Positions 1 through 7,955 of a stretch of DNA of 64,000 bases are shown here, one piece after another; position 1 is the stretch's first letter, and each line of letters opens with the position of its first letter. The notes beneath the pieces are model-generated. The model saw only the letters and a list, made by a program, of their open reading frames with translations, made no database searches and was not told where the DNA came from. Source of the stretch: an uncultured Bacteroidales bacterium (GTDB taxonomy: Bacteria > Bacteroidota > Bacteroidia > Bacteroidales > F082); NCBI GenBank assembly GCA_946185535.1, contig CAMHJX010000005.1, positions 1 through 64,000 of the forward strand, read 5' to 3'. A program made the translations under genes and the position numbers.

Positions 1-200
1 GAAAAAAACTATCAAAAAACCGTTGCCAATTCATAAGAATAGATAGTGTTTTTTCTTTTCAACCAAAAGAAAAACATATTGCTTGTGATAGATTTTGCAG
101 TGGATTTGTTTCCAAAACATCTGTATTTGTTTCTTTATCATTATCTTTGCAGCGAAAAACATCTATTCTACCTGACTAAGCATTAGAATCTTAGTACGCA
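1..200. other. Intergenic stretch with no gene recognised
   Basis: AT-rich sequence downstream of the first array gene. No convincing reading frame was seen on either strand. A TATCTTTG box (142-149, plus strand) resembles a Bacteroidota -7 element, but no plus-strand gene follows it before the hairpin at 201-252, so it is not called a promoter. Confidence 0.5.
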
Positions 201-252
201 AAACGAAAGTAGTCGGAATCTGAGTCCTTCTCGATTCCGACTACTTTCGTTT
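201..252 (-). terminator. Perfect 20-bp hairpin after the C10 peptidase gene
   Basis: Arms 201-220 and 233-252 are exact reverse complements (20 bp) around a 12-nt loop. The hairpin begins 17 bp beyond the stop codon of the minus-strand gene ending at 269. It is the expected position and shape for a transcription terminator, without a long U tract. The stem resembles the one after the gene ending at 7956. Confidence 0.75.
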
Positions 253-268
253 TCAGAAGCCTTGGTAC

Positions 269-3200
269 TTACTTCACCACCAGCTTCCTGACAACCGTCC
301 CCTTCCCTTCCACAGTGATGCGAAGCGTGTAGACACCAGCGACATTCGGGGCGGTGAGGGTTTGTAGAGACGTTGCGCGCAACGTCTCTACACCCAGCGC
401 ATTGACTATTTCAACACGGACAGGATTCTTCATGTCGTCAGCAACATTGATGCTGAAGCGCTCGCCCACATTCACAGGGTTCGGGTAGACCTGCACCCTG
501 CTGGCAAACTCGTCCATGCCCGTCGTGCCTCTGAAGTGGATGGTATAGAGGTCGTCTGCTTCACCAACGATGGCATTCGCAACGAAGTCGAGGCTTTCCT
601 CGGCATCATAGTATTCCAAACCTGTCTCTGTGTCGTAGAGCCTGAAGCTCAATTCTGCGGCATCCTTGCCCGAAATGGTCAAGAAGGCCACATGGCGGTT
701 GAGGGGTTCGGCATAGGTCAGCTTCACGCTGCCTCGGCATTCGCCGTTGGCGGCAAAGGCTGCCAGTTCATAACTATCGGTGGTCAGTTCCTTGTCATCT
801 AGTTCCACCACGGCCATCACCGTCATGTTGTCGGGATAGGCGAAGGTGTTCGGCTTCCAGTGGTTGTGCTCTGCAGTGAGGTTCTGCCTCAGCTCTCCGC
901 TCCTAGTGTTGTCAGGATAGGTGAATGAGATAGGATTTCCATTCATCGAATAATACATAAGACCCATGCCAGGCTCGATGGTATTGAGGGAACCGAACCA
1001 GCCGTACTCTTCCCCATAATACTCCGAATAGCCCTGCTGCGACTTCACCCTGTCGCCCAACGTGGCCTCCAAGCCGCCTAATGCCACATTAATGTCCATT
1101 GCTGTCGATGGCATGTATCCTACCCACGACCAGCCTTGGCTCAGCGTGATGGGATGCTGCGAAGGAACAGCCAAGGCACCCGTCATAGTGACCGTGCAAG
1201 GCGCACTCGTGATGACCCTGTACGAAGACTCGTTGTTGATGCTTGTGAGCGAGCCCCACCAGCCGTAGGCTTCTCCATAATAGTCGATATAACCACTTGT
1301 CTGCGAACGGATAGCGAGTCCGTTGTCGCCCAAGCTGTCTTGTAACATGGTCAGACCATCGATACTGTCCTGCTCAATAAAGGTTGCCCACCAGTTGTAG
1401 CCTTCCGAGAAGTTGGAGGTTTGGGTGATAGTGTTTTGGACTTCGCTGAAGTTGGCTATCAAGGTTCTGTCGCCTGTAACAGTAAACGAATAAATCGGAG
1501 TGTCCGAAACTTGAATTCCGTTTTCCGTCCAGTTCGCGAAGGTATAGCCCTCATTGGGGGTAGCCGTCAAGGAGCATGAATTGCCTTGAAGGTATGAGCC
1601 TGCTCCAGTCACCGTGCCACCTTCAATTGGATTGGCCGTGGCAGTAATGGTAACATTGCTGGAACCAATTTGTATTGTAACTTGGTTGGAGGCCTCTGTT
1701 TCTCCGCCATAATAATTGGTCTTCACGTAATATGAATAGACACCTTCGGTCAAATTGTTATCACTATATGTTGGTTCACTCAAATTATTGGCGATGTTGG
1801 AGCCGTCCCTATACAAATTATAAGTATAGACACCGTCGGTGAGATGGGTTCGGATAAGGAAAGCAATTCCTTGGTTATTCATAACCCAACTTGTCGGGTC
1901 AGTGGTCATATAGTTTCCGTTGTTGTTCTCAGAAAACATACAGAAAACAGCAGGAGACGTAATACCTTCGACATCGCACAAAAACACCCAATAGTCGGAT
2001 GAAGCGTCAATTGATACCTTTTCTGCCAAATCAATGTCAATCCATCCTTCCGTTTCCACAAATACGTTTTGTTCGTTAACCTGGGTTTGAGGATGATTGT
2101 TCACTGTTCCCTTATAGATAAGTATTTTATATAAACCAGGTATTCTCGCATAAAACGATACCTTATAAACAGCCATGTTGGAATAAGCACTTAAATCTTC
2201 GGCAGGGTAGCGATGTCCCCAATAGGTAGTAGTGTTGTTGAATCCAGAATATCCATTAAAACTATTATCCCCATAAGTCAGGGAAGCTGAAGGGGTTGGG
2301 GGATAGCACCAATCGGGAGTCGACCAAGAAAGGTTGACCGTTTGGTCGGAGACTGTAGCAAGCAAATCGTCGACTACGGGTGTTGAATATGGGACGGAAA
2401 CAGATGCCACATTTGAAGATTCAGACAAATCACCCAACAGATCAACTCCCTTCACTATGTAGTTTAACTCACCGGCTATGGGACGCATGTCGGAAAAAAA
2501 GGTGGCATTGAGATATTGGCTTATTAATGTATTGTTGCAATATAAGTTATAGGAAGCTGCACCTTCGCAAGGCATCCAAGAGAGTTGTACGCCTCCTTCA
2601 ACCTGTTCGGCTTCTAAATTGGCAGGGCCAGGGAAAGTGATGGTGACGGGGGCATAATTGGAAGGCCACGAAAGGGTGCCATTTTCATCTATACATCTGA
2701 CATAGTAGGTGGTGGTGCCATAGTCAATGTGGACATCAAGATAGGAATTTTCGCTCCCGGAGGCTGTGGTATGGATTAATGAGCCATTGCGGTAAATATT
2801 GTAGGAAACTGCATTGTTGACTTCGTTCCAATTCAATTGTGCGTTTCTCACCCCAGGTTCAGTAATGAGACTTGCAGTTAATATCGGAGCTTCGGCAGCA
2901 CACGATGGGCTAGGCTGAGCGTAAAAAACAGCATTTTGGCTATCATTGAATTCTCCTATTGACCCCGACCCAATGCCTCCAGGACCAGGACTTAAGTCGT
3001 CCAAGGAATAATACTCGTCACAATAACCACTCCAGCCCCAATTGAAATGGAAATAATTACTATTATTATAACCATCACAGACAAAAGCGTGTCCTCCTCC
3101 AGAACCACTTCCGCAATACACAATCGGGCGGCTTTGGTCCAATTCTGCTTTGATCATATTCGTCCAATCGTTACTGGAATAATTAGCACGGTAAATCAAC

Positions 3201-4087
3201 TGGGTCTCGGGTGAATAATTGAAATAGTTGATGAGTGCGCCAGCTATACTTTCAGCAAATGCGCCGCTTCCACCTGCCCAACCCGGACCGTAATTCATGT
3301 CAACCGAAACACCACAATGGAACATTAATGTGGCTACTGCATTTTGTTCAGCTTCGGTGCTGTTGTCACTATACGAATTGAGCATATTGTCCCAGTCGTA
3401 TGTAGTGCTTCCGAAATCTGCACTCAGTGTTTGTCCATTCCATTCATAAGAGTGCATCCCAATACCTGTTGGAGGATAGTTCCAATACTTCATCATTTGA
3501 GCCATGGCGGTAGCCACGCAACCTGTTACTGTGCCGTCAGGACAAAGGTTGTTGTATGGCCAATCCTGGTCCCATTGGGTTTGAATCAACGGCGCTACCA
3601 CGGTGATTGCCCTACCCATATTGAGGTTGCCTTCGGCCAAGTCGCGCCATTGCCGCGCCACTTCAGCCGAGGCCCTTGTTTGATGCTCGACGGCATACTG
3701 GATTGCATCGCTGTATCCCTGAATCCAGGCTCTTTTGTTGGCAGGCATGTTTTCGATGTCGAATCGGCTTGTCAAAGAGTAGCCAAGAATGGGTTGCACA
3801 CAATCATCGGCGGCCAGCAAAACAAAACTGTTGTCTGTTGTGAACACATATACATTTGAGAATCCAGCAGTTGATGAAACCTCTGTCAATCCTATAGATC
3901 GTGAACCATTGTTGTTAAGAAAAGTAGTCGCTACTTGGCGAGCCCTACCTATTTCAACGGGATTAGCCTTCGCTCCCGAGTAGAGAAAAAGCATCAACAA
4001 CACCAAAAAAAGGGGGTTTACTCCCTTTCTATTGGCTTTGTACGTGGCATTATTCTCCCTACAATTTAATATTGTACTGTGTTTCAT
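269..4087 (-). CDS. T9SS-exported C10 family cysteine peptidase with FN3, jelly-roll and InlB repeat
   Basis: Secreted streptopain-type protease. The frame extends 8 codons upstream to 4111, but the Met at 4087 (MKHSTIL) aligns with paralogue starts and is preferred. Numbering from the longer frame: signal segment ending GAKA at about 48; Spi-like propeptide about 50-165; peptidase about 170-400 with catalytic Cys198 in GCVATAMAQ, His341 in GGGHAFV and Asn357 in FNWGWSG; two FN3-like units 410-575; a jelly-roll/cleaved-adhesin-like region 605-760; one InlB B-repeat 819-889; then the array's shared tail: duplicated GYNW module 897-1062, ECRG domain 1082-1195 and a T9SS sorting domain from about 1205 starting VYPNPV. 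It is a close architectural twin of the gene at 37535-42049. Inferred role: extracellular or surface proteolysis. The sorting domain contains an in-frame 30-bp palindrome (363-392). Confidence 0.93.
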   Translation of the reverse strand: MKHSTILNCRENNATYKANRKGVNPLFLVLLMLFLYSGAKANPVEIGRARQVATTFLNNNGSRSIGLTEVSSTAGFSNVYVFTTDNSFVLLAADDCVQPILGYSLTSRFDIENMPANKRAWIQGYSDAIQYAVEHQTRASAEVARQWRDLAEGNLNMGRAITVVAPLIQTQWDQDWPYNNLCPDGTVTGCVATAMAQMMKYWNYPPTGIGMHSYEWNGQTLSADFGSTTYDWDNMLNSYSDNSTEAEQNAVATLMFHCGVSVDMNYGPGWAGGSGAFAESIAGALINYFNYSPETQLIYRANYSSNDWTNMIKAELDQSRPIVYCGSGSGGGHAFVCDGYNNSNYFHFNWGWSGYCDEYYSLDDLSPGPGGIGSGSIGEFNDSQNAVFYAQPSPSCAAEAPILTASLITEPGVRNAQLNWNEVNNAVSYNIYRNGSLIHTTASGSENSYLDVHIDYGTTTYYVRCIDENGTLSWPSNYAPVTITFPGPANLEAEQVEGGVQLSWMPCEGAASYNLYCNNTLISQYLNATFFSDMRPIAGELNYIVKGVDLLGDLSESSNVASVSVPYSTPVVDDLLATVSDQTVNLSWSTPDWCYPPTPSASLTYGDNSFNGYSGFNNTTTYWGHRYPAEDLSAYSNMAVYKVSFYARIPGLYKILIYKGTVNNHPQTQVNEQNVFVETEGWIDIDLAEKVSIDASSDYWVFLCDVEGITSPAVFCMFSENNNGNYMTTDPTSWVMNNQGIAFLIRTHLTDGVYTYNLYRDGSNIANNLSEPTYSDNNLTEGVYSYYVKTNYYGGETEASNQVTIQIGSSNVTITATANPIEGGTVTGAGSYLQGNSCSLTATPNEGYTFANWTENGIQVSDTPIYSFTVTGDRTLIANFSEVQNTITQTSNFSEGYNWWATFIEQDSIDGLTMLQDSLGDNGLAIRSQTSGYIDYYGEAYGWWGSLTSINNESSYRVITSAPCTVTMTGALAVPSQHPITLSQGWSWVGYMPSTAMDINVALGGLEATLGDRVKSQQGYSEYYGEEYGWFGSLNTIEPGMGLMYYSMNGNPISFTYPDNTRSGELRQNLTAEHNHWKPNTFAYPDNMTVMAVVELDDKELTTDSYELAAFAANGECRGSVKLTYAEPLNRHVAFLTISGKDAAELSFRLYDTETGLEYYDAEESLDFVANAIVGEADDLYTIHFRGTTGMDEFASRVQVYPNPVNVGERFSINVADDMKNPVRVEIVNALGVETLRATSLQTLTAPNVAGVYTLRITVEGKGTVVRKLVVK
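363..392. repeat. Perfect 30-bp palindrome inside the T9SS sorting-domain coding sequence
   Basis: Positions 363-377 (TGTAGAGACGTTGCG) and 378-392 are exact reverse complements. On the minus strand the palindrome is read in frame as VETLRATSLQ within the sorting domain. Near-copies occur at the same place in three other array genes (8059-8088, about 22133-22162 decayed, about 42330-42360), and a related one lies between genes at 27568-27588. It resembles short palindromic repeats dispersed in many bacterial genomes. Confidence 0.8.
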
Positions 4088-4125
4088 TATGTTATGAACT
4101 ATTGTGAACAACTATATTAATTGGG

Positions 4126-4158
4126 CAAAAATAAGAAATCTTTGTAATTAAGAAGCAA
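4126..4158 (-). promoter_or_regulatory. Bacteroidota-type promoter of the first C10 peptidase gene
   Basis: Read on the minus strand, TATTTTTG (4126-4133) matches the -7 consensus TAnnTTTG, about 38 nt upstream of the ATG at 4087. A TTG (4156-4158) lies 22 nt further upstream as a weak -33 candidate. Confidence 0.5.
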
Positions 4159-4230
4159 TTAATATAACTGCTCAGAATAAATACCCATCTCTGACTTTCC
4201 TCCAACCTTGTTTTGGCAGTCTTTTTTTCA

Positions 4231-4267
4231 CTCTTCCTTCGCTCTTCTTTCGCTCTTCCTTCGCTCT
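4231..4267. repeat. 11-nt tandem repeat, 3.4 copies
   Basis: Units CTCTTCCTTCG / CTCTTCTTTCG / CTCTTCCTTCG / CTCT lie in the spacer between two array genes. Only one substitution separates the units. No coding role was seen. Confidence 0.8.
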
Positions 4268-4271
4268 AGCC

Positions 4272-4331
4272 ATACTGCTAGCATACTAAAGAGTATGCTT
4301 TGAGTATGCCAACAGTATGCCTAGAGTATGC
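4272..4331 (-). terminator. Clustered GCATACT/AGTATGC hairpins after the BACON/OB-fold gene
   Basis: The spacer just beyond the stop at 4342 carries several copies of AGTATGC and one GCATACT. An 8-bp perfect stem (4280-4287 with 4292-4299, 4-nt loop) can form, and the extra copies allow alternative pairings. The position suggests a terminator, but the repeated half-sites are unusual. Confidence 0.4.
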
Positions 4332-4341
4332 GAAAACCGGA

Positions 4342-7300
4342 TTATCTGACTACCAGCTTCCTGCAATAGACAGCTTTATTGTCGACGAGAATCTTGATGA
4401 TATAGACTCCAGTTGCTTCAGGTGCCACAAGACTGGCAGGTAATTTGGTGGAAGTCACTGTTGAGACGATTGCACCAAGGGCGTCTACAATCTCCAAACG
4501 AATGAGACAGGCTTCTGTATCGGCGAGACCAATGCTAAACTGTTCGCCACGATTGACAGGGTTAGGATAAACTTTCACTCTATTGGCCAACTCGTCCATG
4601 CCCGTCATGCCCCTAAAGTGGATGGTATAGAGATCATCTGCCCTACCCACAATGGCATTGGCAACAAAGCTGAGACTTTCCTCAGCGGCATCGTATTCCT
4701 TGCCTGTCTCCGAGTCGTAGAGCCTGAAGCTCAGATCAGCGGCATCCTTGCCCGATACGGTCAGGAAGGCCACATAGCGGTGCAACGGCTCGGCATACGC
4801 AAGCTTCACGCTGCCACGGCATTCGCCGTTGGCAGTGAAGGCGGCCAGCTCGTAGTTGTCGGAAGTGATTTCAGCACCTTCCAGTTCTACCACGGCCATC
4901 ATCGTCATGTTGTCGGGATAGGCAAAGGTGTTCGGCTTCCAGTGGTTGTGCTCGGCAGTCATGTTGGCCTTCAGCTCGCCTCCCCTGTTGCTGTCAGGAT
5001 AGGTGAATGTGACCGTCTCGCCGCTGGCCGAGTAGTACATCAGGCCCATGCCGGGCTCTATCGTATTGAGTGAGCCGTACCAGCCATAGTTCGGATAATA
5101 GTCGGCATAGCCCTGCTGCGACTTCAGCATGTCGCCATCCGAGGCTGCCATGCCCGCCATCGCCGTGTTGACATCCATCGCCGTGGATGGAACATAGCCC
5201 ATCCATGTCCAGCCATGGTTCAGCATGATGGGATGCTGCGAAGGCACGGCCTCGGTGCCCGTCATGGTAACCGTGCATGGCGTACTGGCAACCACCCTGT
5301 ACGAAGACTCGTTGTTGATGCTTGTGAGCGAGCCCCACCAGCCGTAGGCTTCTCCATAATAGTCGGTATAACCACTTGCCTGAGAGCGGATGGCAACACC
5401 ATTGCCGCCTAAGTTATTCTCCAGTATCTCCAATCCATTGATACCTTCCTGCTCGATGTAAGTCGACCACCAATTGTAGCCTTGGGCCAACTCGGTGGAT
5501 TGGGTGACGGTGGAGGTGGCTTTCTTGTAAAAAGCAAATGATTGATTCTTAATGTTGTTGTTGACAGAAGTATAGCATCTCCAATCGCTTCTGTTGTAAA
5601 TGCCGATATACCTTTCCGTGCTTGAATTAAACAAGTAATACGCTTGTTCTTCTTCGTCTATAACGCCTCCATCGACGATAGTAAACACATTGTTAAAATT
5701 TGTACCCACGCGCACCCCGTTATTCGCATTGGTGCAATACAACCATGTCTCAGCATTGCCGTAAGGATAGAAGGAGTAGCCATCGGTAGCATTGCCGCTA
5801 ATTTTCCATTGAAGATTCTCAGCGATTTCACCCGAGAGGGTATTGTCAACTATCGTAACTTCAATAGCAGTTGGTGCGGATGAAGTACCATTATCATTCG
5901 ACATGGCGTATGAATCATGTTCCTCGTCTTCGTATGTTCCCACAATAACAAAGATGTCGTTCTCAGTAAGGTTGGTAAGGTCGGTCAACACCCATTCGCC
6001 GGGAGCCGCATAAGCAGCCTGATAAACGGTAACCAAATTGGAATAATAAGAGCCTTCTACTACCCATGTACCACCCCCATCTCTTTGCTTTAATTCAGGT
6101 TCCACCACATCAATAATCCCGTCATCATAAACTTTGAAATAAGCCGTGCGAGCAACACCTTGATTGGCATCAACAACAAAATGAACGTTATAGTTGGCAT
6201 CAATCTCTGCGGTAATCCAGTCGTAATCGACCATAGTTTCACCGTCTTCGGCATAAAATCCCACATGTAGGCTTAGGTATTCAGGATCCAAATTCTGGTA
6301 GGTTACGTTGAGGTAGCCTTCTCCACCATCAGCAGACACTTCAATTTCATAATTGTCAAGTAGGATGGCTGGCTCGGTGCTGGCAATCTCTTCAAGGCTA
6401 CCCAACATGGTGTTATAATAAGTACTGGTGGAAATGCCGACATAATAACCCGTCACCTTGACTTGCTTGCCATCCAAAGCCGTGATCTCATCCACATTGA
6501 GAGGATAGGAGAGGCTACCCATGGCCGTCGTGGCACCATTAATGTTAGTAATGTTGTAGTGTGTGCCGTTGATGGAAAGCGTACCTTCATACTGGACATA
6601 GCATGACAATTGGGGAGGTGTAGTGGAAGCCACTCTGGCATCCATCTGCTCGCCGGTGATAACGATTGGGTCTTCAGCAACATAATTCGATGTTTCAGCA
6701 GCAGTTACAGTGGTGGCGTTGTTGAACTCATACACACCGCCATAGACAACGACGCTACCTGAAAGCTTCACCATGTCACCGATGTTGTAATCATCTGGAG
6801 TGTAATTCGCGTTATAATAATAGACATAGCCAGTACCATCACCAACCATGAAACCTCTCGCACTCTTGGCAACGATAGTGCCCTGCACGGTATATGTGCC
6901 AGTGGCGGTGATGTCGGAGATGTTGTTTACGGCATCAGGATTGGCAGCTTGCGTCACCGTAACATTTTTGGTGATAGTCTGGTCGGTGTTGTAGGTATAG
7001 GTAAGGGTAACGGCAGCCGTGCGTGGAGCAGCCGTTGCGTTGGCCGTGCAGGTGAAAGGTATCGTTGTATTCACCGTGCCAAGGGAAAGCCAATCCGCTG
7101 TAGTAGAAGCTGTCAACTCGCCACCTGTAACGGCATTGTTAATTGTGTATTCTATGGAACCCGAAGTGGCATCGAATGCGATTTCAACATTAGCTGCTGT
7201 AATGGTAGGATTAGGTGTACCACTTTCGGAATAAGTGATGGTGAAAGTGGCGATTCTTCTGTGCCCTGAGGTGCCGCCAATGGTGAAGGTGACCTCATTG

Positions 7301-7656
7301 GCATTACCAGTCCAGGTTCCCTCGGCGTAGTTATCTGAATCGGTCGTGATTTCATTTGAACCTTCGCCTGAAGCAAACCCGAGCGTGATTTCAGTTAATG
7401 TGTAATCAGAGGTAACGGTAAAATAGTTACCGCCATAGCATCTGATGGCTGCACCTGTGTTGTAATACTTTGGTGGATTGTTGCTGTTTGTGCCTTGGAA
7501 GAACTCGGCATAAACATGGTCATCGAAAGAGACGCTTTCGATGAGTTGTCCATTCTCGTACCCTTGGTCTGCTGCCGTCCAAGTAATTGTTTGGGCCCAT
7601 GTTAGACCGCTCATTAGCAGCAAGATTGTCAATAGAAATGTAATCCTTCTTTTCAT
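4342..7656 (-). CDS. T9SS-exported BACON / OB-fold multidomain surface protein
   Basis: 1104 residues with an ordinary short signal peptide (MKRRITFLL..., cleavage after LTWA), unlike the conserved long n-regions of its neighbours. Visible regions: beta-rich domain about 25-145; BACON-like domain 150-237 (TADWLSLG, VTVTQAA); OB-fold-like region 245-420 of the kind seen in Bacteroidota surface proteins (GTIVAKSARGFMVGDGTGYVYYY begins it); a second BACON-like domain 430-548; a beta-trefoil/ricin-like region 555-710; then the shared tail (GYNW module from about 722, ECRG domain, T9SS sorting domain ending KLVVR). It has no InlB repeat and no catalytic motif I recognise. BACON domains are usually linked with carbohydrate or mucin contact, so a binding role is inferred. 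The sorting domain lacks the palindrome seen in its neighbours. Confidence 0.9.
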   Translation of the reverse strand: MKRRITFLLTILLLMSGLTWAQTITWTAADQGYENGQLIESVSFDDHVYAEFFQGTNSNNPPKYYNTGAAIRCYGGNYFTVTSDYTLTEITLGFASGEGSNEITTDSDNYAEGTWTGNANEVTFTIGGTSGHRRIATFTITYSESGTPNPTITAANVEIAFDATSGSIEYTINNAVTGGELTASTTADWLSLGTVNTTIPFTCTANATAAPRTAAVTLTYTYNTDQTITKNVTVTQAANPDAVNNISDITATGTYTVQGTIVAKSARGFMVGDGTGYVYYYNANYTPDDYNIGDMVKLSGSVVVYGGVYEFNNATTVTAAETSNYVAEDPIVITGEQMDARVASTTPPQLSCYVQYEGTLSINGTHYNITNINGATTAMGSLSYPLNVDEITALDGKQVKVTGYYVGISTSTYYNTMLGSLEEIASTEPAILLDNYEIEVSADGGEGYLNVTYQNLDPEYLSLHVGFYAEDGETMVDYDWITAEIDANYNVHFVVDANQGVARTAYFKVYDDGIIDVVEPELKQRDGGGTWVVEGSYYSNLVTVYQAAYAAPGEWVLTDLTNLTENDIFVIVGTYEDEEHDSYAMSNDNGTSSAPTAIEVTIVDNTLSGEIAENLQWKISGNATDGYSFYPYGNAETWLYCTNANNGVRVGTNFNNVFTIVDGGVIDEEEQAYYLFNSSTERYIGIYNRSDWRCYTSVNNNIKNQSFAFYKKATSTVTQSTELAQGYNWWSTYIEQEGINGLEILENNLGGNGVAIRSQASGYTDYYGEAYGWWGSLTSINNESSYRVVASTPCTVTMTGTEAVPSQHPIMLNHGWTWMGYVPSTAMDVNTAMAGMAASDGDMLKSQQGYADYYPNYGWYGSLNTIEPGMGLMYYSASGETVTFTYPDSNRGGELKANMTAEHNHWKPNTFAYPDNMTMMAVVELEGAEITSDNYELAAFTANGECRGSVKLAYAEPLHRYVAFLTVSGKDAADLSFRLYDSETGKEYDAAEESLSFVANAIVGRADDLYTIHFRGMTGMDELANRVKVYPNPVNRGEQFSIGLADTEACLIRLEIVDALGAIVSTVTSTKLPASLVAPEATGVYIIKILVDNKAVYCRKLVVR

Positions 7657-7787
7657 AGTATAAATATTTTAATTGTTTGATATTTAATTGATTACTTGTT
7701 TTACTTCATCTTTTTTCCGGAGGGACAATTAATAACAATAAAGACTCTCTGGATAATCATTATGTTTTTTTGGCTATTAACAGGGGT

Positions 7788-7795
7788 CAAATTTA
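7788..7795 (-). promoter_or_regulatory. -7 box of the BACON/OB-fold gene
   Basis: TAAATTTG on the minus strand matches TAnnTTTG and lies about 130 nt upstream of the ATG at 7656, implying a long leader. No good -33 element was seen at the usual spacing. Confidence 0.35.
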
Positions 7796-7895
7796 CGAAA
7801 TTTTTTTCAAGTAACGGAAAAAAGCGAGATTGGTCGAAAAAATACCGAAGTAAAAACAATGCAGTTTAGTTTTGAACAGTTACTCACAAAAAGAA

Positions 7896-7934
7896 AGTAG
7901 CCGAAATCTCAATTTTCATTCGATTCCGGCTACT
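7896..7934 (-). terminator. 13-bp hairpin after the first BspA-like gene
   Basis: Arms 7896-7908 and 7922-7934 pair with a single G-U/mismatch around a 13-nt loop, about 20 bp beyond the stop at 7956. The arm sequence (AGTAGCCGAAATC) resembles that of the hairpin at 201-252, so the terminators look duplicated along with the genes. Confidence 0.7.
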
Positions 7935-7955
7935 CGTTTTAGAAACAAGGAAGGA

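Noticed and set aside
142-149. A TATCTTTG promoter-like box on the plus strand
   Set aside because: No gene follows on that strand; the region leads straight into the terminator hairpin of the opposite gene.
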